Shown here: positions 24,721-35,305 of the stretch, in pieces
How positions within the stretch are numbered: position 1 is the first letter of the stretch
Layout of the letters: every line of letters starts with the position of its first letter
Assembly (NCBI RefSeq): GCF_021134715.1
Contig: NC_060028.1
Location: forward strand, 580,501 to 644,500
Direction: 5' to 3'
Source of the DNA: Daphnia pulex
Taxonomy: Eukaryota > Arthropoda > Branchiopoda > Diplostraca > Daphniidae
DNA: 64,000 bases
Made by a program: the position numbers and the translations under genes
The notes under the pieces: generated by a model
Databases searched by the model: none
The model's input: the letters and a program-made list of their open reading frames with translations, nothing else
What the model was told of the DNA's origin: nothing

Positions 24721-25309
24721 TCTCTTTGAAACATTTTCACAAGTTGGAGTTTTGCGCACAAATCATTTGAACATTTGGCTCATTTGTATGGTATCACTCG
24801 TCTGATTACCAGCTGTGCACTAGAAATTTCTTCTCGCTTTTGCTACGTCTCTTGCCATTTCTTCACTTCCTGTTGTTTCAACTTTAAATAAATTCTCGCA
24901 GCGTTTCTTGATTAAGTTGGTTTATCATCAAATTGTATCCATGGCGACTAGCAGAGAACGGATGGCTGTGGTTTGATATCCCGCTTAAAGATTCGGTATC
25001 AGTAGAGAAATACATTTTTCTTTGGTTTGACATTGTAGAAAAGAAAAGCCAAAATGTTCCGTGCAATCAAGCAGTTTTACGGTAGCAAAGCAGGTTGTAT
25101 GTTGTATTTCATTGGGATTAGGGATTGCACAGGTTAATTCGCATTATTTTATTTGTTTACACGTGAAAAGTCGAATACACCAACATTGGTATTAATCGAC
25201 TCTGTCAAAAATTAGAATCACCAACGATGCAAAGGTTGTCTATTTGTCTAACACTCTCCACCCCCCGCTCTTGATTGTGAATACCTTGACTCAACAACTT
25301 AACGTTGGT

Positions 25310-25553
25310 TCAACCATTTTCCCCACATGGACCCGTTGAATTGCAATAATCGAGACTGGAATTTAATTTCATATTTTTCTCGATCTCCTCGGTCAGTTGA
25401 AGGAATGTCGGCCTCTGTTTCGGATCTTTTTGCCAATAGGTTTTCAATCGTCCATTTTATTTCAAAGGATTTCGTGGATACCTTTTCGATGCAACTGAGT
25501 TTTAGGGTTGAGCCTTGTTTAATCATTCATTCGTCGTTCTCTGCTTTGGGTAA
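25310..25553 (-). pseudogene. Receptor relic: first exon fused to last kinase exon
   Basis: On the minus strand, 25553-25435 matches receptor exon 1 (GSTLKLSCIEK…IKWTI) with an in-frame TGA before it. At about 25434 it passes without an intron, in another frame, into KDPKQRPTFLQLTEEIEKN…SSLDY, which is the very end of the kinase domain in the intact genes. Everything between (Ig1 end to kinase C-lobe) has been deleted. It lies upstream of the kinase-less copy in the same orientation, so an ancient tandem pair has collapsed here. Confidence 0.75.
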
Positions 25554-25559
25554 TATTTG

Positions 25560-26019
25560 AAAAATGTGATGATTATCAGTCGAAATCACAAACCGTTTTA
25601 TTTCTATTTCTTACTTAGCGTTTTTTTTCGATTTCCGTCGTTTCTTTCTCAGACCGTGTTAAAATACCAAAAGCGTCCAAATGATTCATGAATTTACCTC
25701 GATGTTTTATCAAATGTGATTTTATATTGCCAAATCGACAAAATACAACACACTACACTACACAAAATACACTACACTACACGGTGGCTGGTGTAGAAGC
25801 ATACCCTATACAGGTAGTTACACATACGCTCACTAGGTGGCGCCACGGTATTTCAAAGTTGCCAGGGGTCGGGTTTGTAAGCGCCCAACATACCATTTAC
25901 ATCGTTGATCAAATTGAAAACAGTTGCGTTTGTGTCTGTAACAAAAAATTTGTATAAAATACGTGAAACATTCGCCCTTTCACTTAAGTACCGGATTTTG
26001 TTAAATAATCTAATTCTTT
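25560..26019. other. Spacer
   Basis: It contains a short ACACTACACTACACAAAATAC-type tandem repeat (about 25747-25782). No gene is seen. Confidence 0.5.
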
Positions 26020-27556
26020 TTATTTAGCCACATTTTTTAAAAGGTTACCGTTTAGCTGCTTTTCCGATTTTTGGATACGTTCCAAAGCGTCTGATAAACG
26101 ATTTTGTGTTTCTGTGGAAAATTGAAACCGTTTTTAATCAATTATGGCAATTAATCGAATCTTACACAGAAATATTCATAGAAATACCTTTTAATTCGTC
26201 TTTCAACTCTTGCCATTCATCCGTGGCTGTCAGCTCAGAGTTTTCTATGAAATGGATGGGAGTTGACAGGACGGCGGTCAAGTAGCGGACGCTCACTTTG
26301 CGATCCTGGAAGGATTGCGTGTCCCGCAGTTTTGCTAAATTGACTCTGCTGAGGGCCAGCGGTTTGGGAACAAATTTTTCCCCGTCCCATTCGCCGTGAT
26401 TTTTACTTTCCTGGAAAAGTTTGTTGATGTCTTCCTTTGTTGTCGAACCGTGGCGGGAAAGTTCATTTTTGAATTTTGTTTCGAACGAGCCAATGCCCAC
26501 GACACTAGCCTCTGCGCCAAAATCAAATGTGTTGGTATTTTGAAACGTGTCAATCAACTTTTTCTGGTCTTCCTTGTCCAATTTCTTGTAAATGTCGTTC
26601 ATCGTCTTGGTGGTCTTGTCCGGTCGGTAGTTGTCGTCGTTCCAAAAAACCGAGTCCCACATTTTGTCGCTTTGCTCTTTGATGGTCGTCCTGGACGAGA
26701 CGAGAAAATTCTTCAACATGTTGTAGATTTGCGACTCTGAATTTTGGGAAACGACGTCCGAGTCGTCAAACGTGTCGACCAACACGTTGGTCATCGATTC
26801 CGTTAGCAGTTTCTTCTCATCACTGGCCGTTAGCAGAGCTTCTTTGGTGTTTTCGTTGAATTTCTGCAACATTTGCGCCATCATTTGTCCGGAGACGATG
26901 TTGTCGATGCGGATGACCGTCTGTTTGGTTTGCGACGTCTGCGAAGACAAACTGAAAAGGAGTTTAAAGTCGTTGAATTGCTCAGGTTTGGTCCGCATGG
27001 CGGCTGCCAGTTGGTTGCAATCTCGTTGGTGGAAACAGGAAAGTGTCAACTGGAGCGACTTGTCCAGTTGATACGGGAGCCAATTTGATTTCAGTGAGAA
27101 GCTGGTGGACGGTGACGTGCTGGCCAGGATCACTTTATCGAATGGGATGACTTGAACCTGATTGGATTTGATCGGCTGACTGAGAAATTCGGTCAAGTAT
27201 TTGACGACTTCGCTCTCGACTTTTGGGTTCCACATTTCAACGCGGAAATGGACCTCGGGCTGTTTTGTGACGTTGTTGTAGTAATTTGTGGCGCTTTGGT
27301 GGTCCAGCAGGGCGATGGGCGCATAAAAATATTTTTTGGCACTTGATTTTGTCGTTGTTGCCTTGTTATTGTTTGCGTGTTCGTAAATGTTGACTCTGAA
27401 ACTTCCGTGGGGCATAGAACAGAGTTCGCTGGGTGAAATTTGGAGTTTGGCCCATGAAGATGTCGACTCGTCTGATTGGCAGAAAACTCCAACACAAAGT
27501 AGAAGTAACGCAATGAGGGATTTTATCATCCATTTCGGCGACAAAGAATGTTTCAT
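26020..27556 (-). CDS. Uncharacterised secreted protein with coiled-coil C-terminus, 2 coding exons
   Basis: Exon 1 is 27556-26188 and exon 2 is 26111-26020, joined by an intron (GTATTT…CACAG) in phase; total 486 aa. The start MKHSLSPKWMIKS precedes a strong signal peptide ending near FCQSD. An acceptor TTTTCAG just upstream suggests a 5' UTR exon. The body is soluble and mixed alpha/beta. The spliced C-terminus (ELKETQNRLSDALERIQKSE) has heptad spacing typical of a coiled coil, which the unspliced reading (stop 26 bases into the intron) would lose. I do not recognise a named domain. Confidence 0.75.
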
Positions 27557-27599
27557 TTTTTGATACGTGAATCTCCTGCTCTGAAAATATATTCCCATA

Positions 27600-30241
27600 G
27601 AGAAAGAAATGTATCAAATTAATTGTTATAATCTGATTAAATCCTTTCGTTCAAAGATAAATGTATACTGGAAAATGACTTAGGCTACTTGGCAATTTTT
27701 TCGTCAGGATTTAAGTAGCGAAGGTTCTTGGTCGGGTTCTACAGTTAACCAACTAATGCAGCTAGCGTCAAGTAGCTATCAGCCTTTAAATACTTCTGTA
27801 AACGGAAACAACCTGGATGGCAACAGAGACAAGTGCTGATAATAATAGCCGAGTTGAAATGGTCAAAGTCTCGTTGCCGGATCAAAATACTGCGCTACTG
27901 TTTACTTAATAGAATGATTTTATTCGATGTCATGAGTTTTATCACACGCAAAATGTACTGTACACCTTAGTTGAGTGATCAACAATTTTCTCGACTGAAA
28001 GGTTAATCTCCTTTTGACGCTTTTCTGACAGGCCGATAACTTAGTCCCTTCATGTTTTAAGACTTTGATAATCGTGTAAAGGTTCTCGAAAAGAACCCTA
28101 CACTCAATAATAACGAACGTAAAAATGCTGGAGGCGATTTCCCCAAAAATGTAAATGGTGCATTGGTGTTAAAAAAGGAGTGAGTACATACCAAATATAG
28201 GAAGAGAAAAGTGAAGAACACTGGATTGATATTGGCTATTCTCAACTGACAGTTCTAACTAACTCAGGTCTGGTCTCGGAATAGCAATGCCAATACTAAC
28301 TTCAAAACATCAGCTTTTATGCCCAAACATTTCTATTGCCACGTAGTTGACGTCTAACTACGCAGTTCTAGAAATGATTAGGTTACATTTAATGACACGT
28401 GTACGGAAATGCAATTATAATAAAGTCACGCACTATGAACTCATGGATCCTCCATACGAGTCCCACAAGACGCCAAACGTTCAATCAGCACGTTTGGAAC
28501 ACCTGCAGAGCTCAGATATACGAACAACATGACATCATTAATCAATATAAATAATCTGGTGCAACATGATCCGTTACAATAGAATGGCACTTTCGCCCAG
28601 TTTCAACGCACAGGCCGGGGCAATTTTAAGTTTCATCCAATATTCCATTTTTAGATCTTTATTGCATTTCTAATCTTGTCCGTTTCTATTTACTACTTGA
28701 TTAGCGTCGGTTTCGAGCCGTGTCCATGGCAATGCAGTCGAGTGATTCTGTACGTCGCAATCCCGCCTATGGTGTAGGCAACCGGAAGCGCCATTCTTGC
28801 GGCCAACAATCAACGGGATGGTCAACAACATCATTTTTAGTTGTTCTGCCTGTCACAAAACGGGCACGGAGTTTCTAATTGATAGTCGTCTTTCACTCGT
28901 GACGGTATTTATTCGCAGACATACAGTACGATTTCTGTGATGTTTTCCCATACTTATTTTCATGCCATAACGCAGTAGGCCTAGTCGCTTCCCCTTAGTT
29001 TTTAATGAGCTACTTTTTGCCAATCATTTCATTAACTCTATTAATTGGCCCATTGCTTACTTTTTAGTGACATTTTGATTGAAAGCGCCAATCCAACGTG
29101 ACGTTCTGACGTATACAACGCGACCGAGAGAATTGCCACCTAGTTGACTGGCTTCCGTTTGTTCTTGAATGGGTTCAACCGCGGTCCACCATCCAAACCT
29201 TCACGTGGGCTGGCGGCCACTTGATGTCGGTAAGTTCGTCCCCTCTCCTGCATTGTCCGAGAAGTTCCAGGTAAATTGCAGCATGAGCTTATTTCGGTGG
29301 CAAAACAAATTCGTTGTTGGAGGGAATAGCTCCCACGTGACTCACGCTGGAGAACATTGGGACACAAGTGGGACTAAACATACTCTTGAATTTTGTTTGT
29401 GGTTATGGCGGCTTCCGATTGGGATTGTGATCACAGGATAAACAAACGATGTAGATCAACATTTAGAAGCCGCTTGAGTCTACTGTGTATTTTTAAAAAT
29501 TGGCGGTAGTCGCGGCAGAATTCCTTTGAAATCTTGCTTCCCGAATGTGGAGACAGATAGCACAGAAGCCATTTATCTGGAAAAATTTAAAAATTTTACA
29601 TTGCAGTATTATTATTTTAAAAATAAAATGACAACATTTCAAACCAACTTTTTGAAACTTAAAATTTCATCAAGTTTTGTTCCTGCCGCTAGAGGCCCTC
29701 ACTTCAATCAAAATACGATGGATTTTCGGGTTTTGTTGAAACTAGGTGGAAACCGTCTTTAGACGTACTGTTTGAGTGCGCTCATGCTTTGTTAAATAAT
29801 TATTTTTGTAATGTTACAGAATGAAACAATCCAGCTGTCTCGGATAGAGCACAAGGGATGTTCAATTCTCCCAACTCTTCGCTTATATGAGGCCGGATCG
29901 ACAGTTGTAGGCCTAAACGTGAGTTTTACCAACACCCAGGTGAGAAACAAATTAAATCATGTAAAGCATTTGGTTATTAAAACGGTAAATTGATCTCAAG
30001 GTTGTTGATTTAGATTCTTTTTTTCTGCAATGAGTTGCACTTCTCACTGGTTAACTGTTTTGTCAATTACTGTGATTACTTCCTAGGTGTGTTGTTTTGA
30101 GTTCAAAGGCGAGATATGCAGAGATCTTTAATCCAGATGCTATATCAGTAATGATGACCTTCACATTAAAGTCATGGAAAATGAACCGTCAATGCTTTAC
30201 AGCAGGTAAACATTTAAATGGATTTATTCTGTGGTATGCTG
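27600..30241. other. Long spacer with possible spliced non-coding transcript
   Basis: No protein gene is supported. On the plus strand a series of exon-like blocks with good splice signals appears: a GTAAGT donor at 29229, block 29819-29940 (CAG before, GTGAGA after) and block 30086-30206 (CTAG before, GTAAAC after). Block 29819-29940 is an open 40-codon stretch but matches nothing I know. If real, this RNA would run toward the homeobox gene. Confidence 0.3.
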
Positions 30242-31068
30242 TTATGTTGATGTTAACATAACGTGGGAGGAATAGTCTTGGTGCTGTTGTGGCTGCTGTT
30301 CCGGGTGAGATCCATCTGCAGTAGTAGAGTAATTGCAGTTGAACTGAGGAGGACTAAGAATCTCCTTTTGAAAATTGGCAGCGACCCATTCGGATTGAGG
30401 GGGCGATTCTGTTGGTGATTGTGGAGATGTAGACTCAGACGTCGAGTAGTTGATTGACTCCAGGCATGGGACGACTGTAGGATCGAAAAAGAATCCAGTA
30501 GGAATCGGAAGCACTTGAGGTGAGACGGAAGAATCTGAAAATTGGTAAAAGTCACATTAGTAAATCAATCTCATAATTATTTTTAATCCAATAGAAACTT
30601 ATACCTTGTCGACGTTGACGAAAAACGTAAGGCGATGATCGACGATGTTGGCGATTTGTTTCACGAGTTGATGTCGCGGCTCGTGATGATCCAAGTTGAC
30701 GGTCACGTCGACGGCGATTCTGAAACCACCACTGATGAAAATAAGAAGATGAATTAATTTCATGTAATTAGTCATAATATTTCATGCTTCATTAGTTAAT
30801 GTTCATGCTTTACCATAATTGATTTCTCAGAGACGCCAATCAACTGGGCGATGCGGCGACGACCTTCTCGATTGGGAAACGAATCCCTGGCGAACTCTGC
30901 GTCCAGTAATTCCAACTGGACCTCGTCGTAAAAGTGACGCTGACGACCTGATCGGGAAGATTTTGCAGCGGAATCAACTGGATAACAATCTGAAGGTAAA
31001 AAATTCACATTGAAAACTTTTAAAAAAGGATAATGAATAGTCGAGGGGAAATTACCGTAACTAGCCAT
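30242..31068 (-). CDS. Divergent homeobox transcription factor, 4 exons
   Basis: Exons: 31068-31056, 30989-30814, 30731-30605 and 30534-30242; phases fit and give 202 aa. The homeodomain spans residues 18-77, with Leu16, Phe20, Trp48, Phe49, Gln50, Asn51 and Arg53 all present (helix 3 reads WWFQNRRRRDRQ). Homeodomain position 47, normally Ile or Val, is Trp, created exactly at the exon 2/3 junction. After it come a basic stretch (RRSSPYVFRQRR) and a Ser/Pro/Gln-rich tail, likely a transactivation region. Class cannot be settled; Gln50 suits Antp-like or PRD-like DNA preference. A nuclear regulator is expected; its targets are unknown. Confidence 0.8.
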
Positions 31069-32040
31069 AGTTAAAAGTCCCAGGAAACACTCAAGTACGT
31101 AGAAAACGTTAATTAGAAAACTAGCAAACAGACACAAACAACAGAAATCTGACCTGTGAGGAAGTAGTGAGATGTGAAGTAGACAGAATCCAATGGCGGA
31201 ATGCGGAATTCCAACTTTTTGGGTTTATATTTACGAAGAAAATATTTTTCGACGATGTGACTTTCTTTTCCATTGGCCGAAAAAATAGAAAATCCTGGCA
31301 AACACTTCCTGCCGCCCCATCCGCGCGTGCCAGGATTATCTTTCTCTTTTAAACTGCGGCGGCGGAGGATTAGGGAATTATGACTAGGCTTAGATTATGT
31401 AATGGTTGAGCATAGAGCGGGAGAGTGTTTGACCAGATGATCCTTTTCCCAATCTCAATAATCCACGATGGATTATCTCGTCGGAATCCCTCCGTCATAC
31501 AGCTCCCTTGTAAATGGATTTCACTTCCATTGGCATCATTTTGATGTTTTATTTTTTTTTTCTTACCCTGTCAAGTCAGTTACTTCCGATTACATCATGG
31601 AATTTTAATTTGGAGATCTTTACCCCTTTTTCAGTCATCTACAAATATTATAAATATTTGTTGTTTGGCTGGTTTCATGTCATGTGTGAAGTTGCATAAC
31701 TTTATTCCGCATTTCTTTCGCACTCCACTGACGATGAAATTTTTCCGTTGTCCAACGTGTTACGATACGCATGTTTCAATTGAATCAAAAAATTTACCGT
31801 TACAGTTAAACGAATTCGCCCTAAAGTAATTTCTGTAATATAGACCTCACCATTGCCTTTGAATTTCCAGGAACAACAGGATTGTAAAAAATAACTTGAA
31901 ATTATAAAAGAAGAAATAACAGTTTTATTTCTCGTTTGTTTTAAAGTAATTTTGTCGTTGACTCAAGCCCAACTCGTGTCAAAGTTCTTGGTATGTGAGC
32001 GTTATGTACATCCGGTTGAAATTTAATAATGTGCATTTAT
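31069..32040. other. Spacer upstream of the homeobox gene
   Basis: No gene is seen. It probably holds the 5' UTR and promoter of the homeobox gene (minus strand); a core promoter is not evident. Confidence 0.4.
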
Positions 32041-32553
32041 TTACAGGACTCCGGCGGCTTTGAGGTCTGCGAGCATCTTGACGACGTGCTCAGGCATGGG
32101 TGGAGGAGTGGGGAGGTGGTCGCCGGTGGCCTGGAATCCGTTTTCATCGGCCACCCAATTGACGGTGAGGACGACGCCGTCGGGAGTCGTGAACGAGTAG
32201 GAGCCCTTGGACACGGTCCCGATATCCTCCGGTTTGGGTCCAACTTGTTTCTGGCTGCCACTTTCAGACACTTTGGTCCCATCGGCAGACTCGAAACTGT
32301 TTGAAATTAACGGAAAATTAAAAATAGGAAATATGACAACAGGATGAAAGTGAAGTTACTCGAATGAGTAGCTGCCGTCTGCGTTCATTTCGCTGTTGGA
32401 TGACACAATTTCGATGGGCTTCTTATCTCCTTGAGGTGCGGCGAGGGCCACGGCCAAGAAAGCGACAGCGACGATCTGGCAGTGCATTAAGTCAAATTAA
32501 AAGGTTAACTTGATATTTAATCAAATAAGAGTTAACTTACTTACCAATTTCAT
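32041..32553 (-). CDS. RR-type chitin-binding cuticle protein, 3 exons
   Basis: Exons: 32553-32545 (MKL only), 32475-32360 and 32296-32041; 126 aa. The signal peptide MKLIVAVAFLAVALAA is split after codon 3, the usual arrangement in arthropod cuticle genes. The mature chain carries a Rebers-Riddiford domain: YSFDFESADGTKVSESGSQ through GSYSFTTPDG, WVADENGFQATGDHLP, then a short tail. It is secreted by epidermis into chitinous cuticle. A TATA box lies at 32632-32638. The promoter and first exon recur in inverted orientation at 40223-40490. Confidence 0.9.
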
Positions 32554-32631
32554 TTTGGCTGGTTTAGGTTGTTTAGCTGCTCTTCTGAAGACAGTTGAAG
32601 GAATTGTGTGAAGATTTCCATGTTGGCCAAC

Positions 32632-32638
32632 TTTTATA
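32632..32638 (-). promoter_or_regulatory. TATA box of the first cuticle gene
   Basis: TATAAAA on the minus strand, 79 bases before the start codon and conserved in the duplicated copy at 40347. Confidence 0.7.
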
Positions 32639-32966
32639 CCTCGTAGTTGCGGCTGAGTGAAAGTGATAGGCCAAGACCTTCCGCAGGAAACATTCCCTTC
32701 TTCTTCGGGGATAGACGTCGGGTAAATATGTAAATGAGCGAAAGGGATGATGCAACAGACAACATTTGCTGGAATATTTTTAAAATCAAAACGCGAATTT
32801 TTCAAGACCGGAAAATAAAATTATTAAATGAATTAAATTTTGAATTAAAAAACTAAATGAACGCGCACTCACCTTAGGAAAGCAGTATTTATTTTGAAAA
32901 ATGCCCGTTTTGATTTAAAAAAGTACTATTCAGTAAATTGGCAACACCACAAAAAGCCAAAACAAA

Positions 32967-33137
32967 ATGGCTACCACTCTGTCTACCTGGCAGTATCTTC
33001 GGTGCCGTGAGCCCTTGAAGTCGTCAAGGTTTCTCTTACATGAAAATCTTGATTTGCAAACTTATGTTAAAGAATGCAGTTTAATAAAAGCTACCAGCAA
33101 CCAAATTCAGACAAGGATTTCAAGACGCCTTACCTAA
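32967..33137 (+). other. Possible small open frame or first exon, unrecognised
   Basis: An ATG in a fair context opens 56 codons beginning MATTLSTWQYLRCREPLK. Composition is protein-like but no family is recognised. A block at 33650-33762 could be a further exon of the same unit, but junctions are not clear. Confidence 0.2.
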
Positions 33138-33139
33138 AG

Positions 33140-34241
33140 AAAGTGTGTCGCTTCTTCTGGTTAGTGAGTTCACTCCATTTTTCTTTTAATTATGCAGACA
33201 AATGATGTAACATTTCAAGTGTGAATAACCTTTGTCTTTTTTTTCATTTAGGGTTTTTTCAATAAGGATGGAGTCGGTATAATTGGCTAATTAAGGACTA
33301 ATTTGGGTGATTTGATTTATTTCAGAAAATTTATAGTGATTTTATACCAGTTTTTTTTTTTTTTCCTTTTTAAGAAATGGTGTTTTGGGGCAATGCTGTT
33401 CCTTTTTGACATAGCACAGAATTGACAAACTTCATCCAGTTTTGACATCTTCGATGCAGATGCCCTGATGGCCACCTTAAATGATGGAATTTCCAAATCT
33501 CTGACATTGTTTGAAAACTTCATAGGCTGATTGCTTCACGGTAATTACCATTGGCTCCTTCATAAAATGTTCATGTTTACTTCATTGACAACTTTTTTTT
33601 TTGCCTGCCCCTGTACCTAAACTGACTTTGCAGAGATTTGGATGGATGTGATTTGTGGTGTTAAATCTTTGCCTGAGCCTGAAGATACGACACCATACTG
33701 CATGCTGATTGTATTTGATGCTGTGCAAGCCCTAATGGTTGAAGGAAGGCAACCTCATTGATGTATGTATTTGTAGGTTGTTGATTTTTGTTCTATCGAT
33801 GTGCAAAGTAACTGTCCAATCCTTTTTTGTTGAAATTTTTCTTCTCTTTATTTTATTGAAGGGTTTGGCAACTGCTTAATCTGAAAGGGGCTCTTGTATT
33901 TCTTCAAGTCAGAGAATTTATTGTAAGCCGGTAAGTTGAATGTTCATCTTGAAATGGTTGAAGAGATCGAGTGGAGTCTACTCTTAAACAACAAGGGGAT
34001 TCAACATCATCGAGTTACAGATTGAAGTTTTACAGCAGTAACTCGAGTTGAACAACAGTAATATATAATTTGTGCTATGATATACATTCTGTATGAGTGA
34101 GAAATGAAATATACAAATTATAAGTGATATGAGAATTGTGTATATTGTCCCACCTCCACCCACAATTCCTCCACAGTTTTGCAAAACAACATACATGGAT
34201 ACATACACTGATACACATATACAAACATACATACACTTAAG
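33140..34241. other. Spacer without supported gene
   Basis: AT-rich, with T homopolymers and a TACATACA-type microsatellite at 34185-34235. Confidence 0.5.
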
Positions 34242-34245
34242 TTAA

Positions 34246-34451
34246 CCCGTTGGCTGCCACGCCATACAACCCGTAGGTTGTTCTCTACTCACTACGAGCC
34301 ATGTCTGAAGGATCCATGACCAATGGGGGGAGGGGGACTTGCCATTGCTGACAAGTCCGGGCTGACACGGTGATAGGAGAACATGGAATGCATGCCTCTA
34401 GAATAGATCACCGTATCGACAAGGGGGAACAAAGGCGTGGCAGCCAACGGG
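34246..34451. mobile_element. piggyBac-like MITE with 18-bp perfect TIRs
   Basis: The ends are CCCGTTGGCTGCCACGCC (34246-34263) and its exact reverse complement (34434-34451). The left flank is TTAA, the piggyBac target; the right flank is TAAA, one base off. CCC-starting TIRs and a TTAA site are piggyBac hallmarks. No transposase is present (206 bp). Confidence 0.7.
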
Positions 34452-34695
34452 TAAACTAACAAACAAACACATATTACCAACAACAAATGATGATCCGCGA
34501 TGACATTTTGGAGATACCGGCGATGTTTTGGTGTCCGTCTTCTCAACGTCTGTATTTCCTGGATGAAGACAAAATAATTCTCATTAAGTTACAGGACACA
34601 TAAAGGTACATTTATCTGTTTTTTTTGCTCAAAACTTAAAAAGCGCAATTTTAATTGCTTAAAATTTAACTAGCAATACTGAGAACGGTACACAG

Positions 34696-35084
34696 AACAA
34701 AGCTCACTAGCTAGTTTTTTGAAAATTTTCCGGAAGTAAACCGGAAGTAAGCGATAGCTCCTCAACTGTTGAGCTGTCGTCAAAATAAACCAGATATTCG
34801 TGATCCCCATGAAATTTGGGGTCGATCTGATATGATTTAAACGAAATCCAAAATTTGGCCAAAATCGAGAATTTTCCTGAACTATAGTTCAGGAAAATTT
34901 TCGAAACCGGAAGTACGAAATCGTACAAAAAAATACATGAACTTTACCACAAATTTTACGAGGATCACGAATATGTGGTTCTTTTGTACGTAGAATGAAT
35001 ATTTACTAAACTACTGACTGAAATGAGAAAACCGGAAGTAGAAAAAAAAGGCAATTTTCGAAAATCTAACAAGTGAGCTTTGTT
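34696..35084. mobile_element. Short TIR element, about 31-bp ends
   Basis: Both ends start AACAAAGCTCACT inward and stay similar for about 31 bases. The interior repeats CCGGAAGTA four times and contains a perfect 28-bp palindrome at 34871-34898 centred on CTATAG. It is non-autonomous. I see no target duplication. Confidence 0.65.
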
Positions 35085-35252
35085 GGGGGAATAGTTATCG
35101 TGAGTTATCACTAAAAAATTACCAAAAAATACTACCGATAAATGTTTAAGGAGATGTGCAAAGTAACTGAAACTGACTTGCTTTGACAGCTGAAAATTAT
35201 CGAAAAGCCATCTAGCGGTAGAAAAGGAAACATTTAAAAAAGACTCCGTTTG

Positions 35253-35305
35253 CTACTCAAGTGAAGAAGAGCCCGACCCGACTACTCAAGTGAAGAAGAG
35301 CCCGA
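35253..35305. repeat. 24-bp direct tandem repeat
   Basis: CTACTCAAGTGAAGAAGAGC plus CCGA occurs at 35253 and again at 35282, a 29-base period. Confidence 0.8.

Noticed and set aside
26162-26187. Unspliced C-terminus of the secreted orphan protein
   Set aside because: A GTATTT donor and a downstream exon with coiled-coil heptads fit better than reading 8 codons into the intron.
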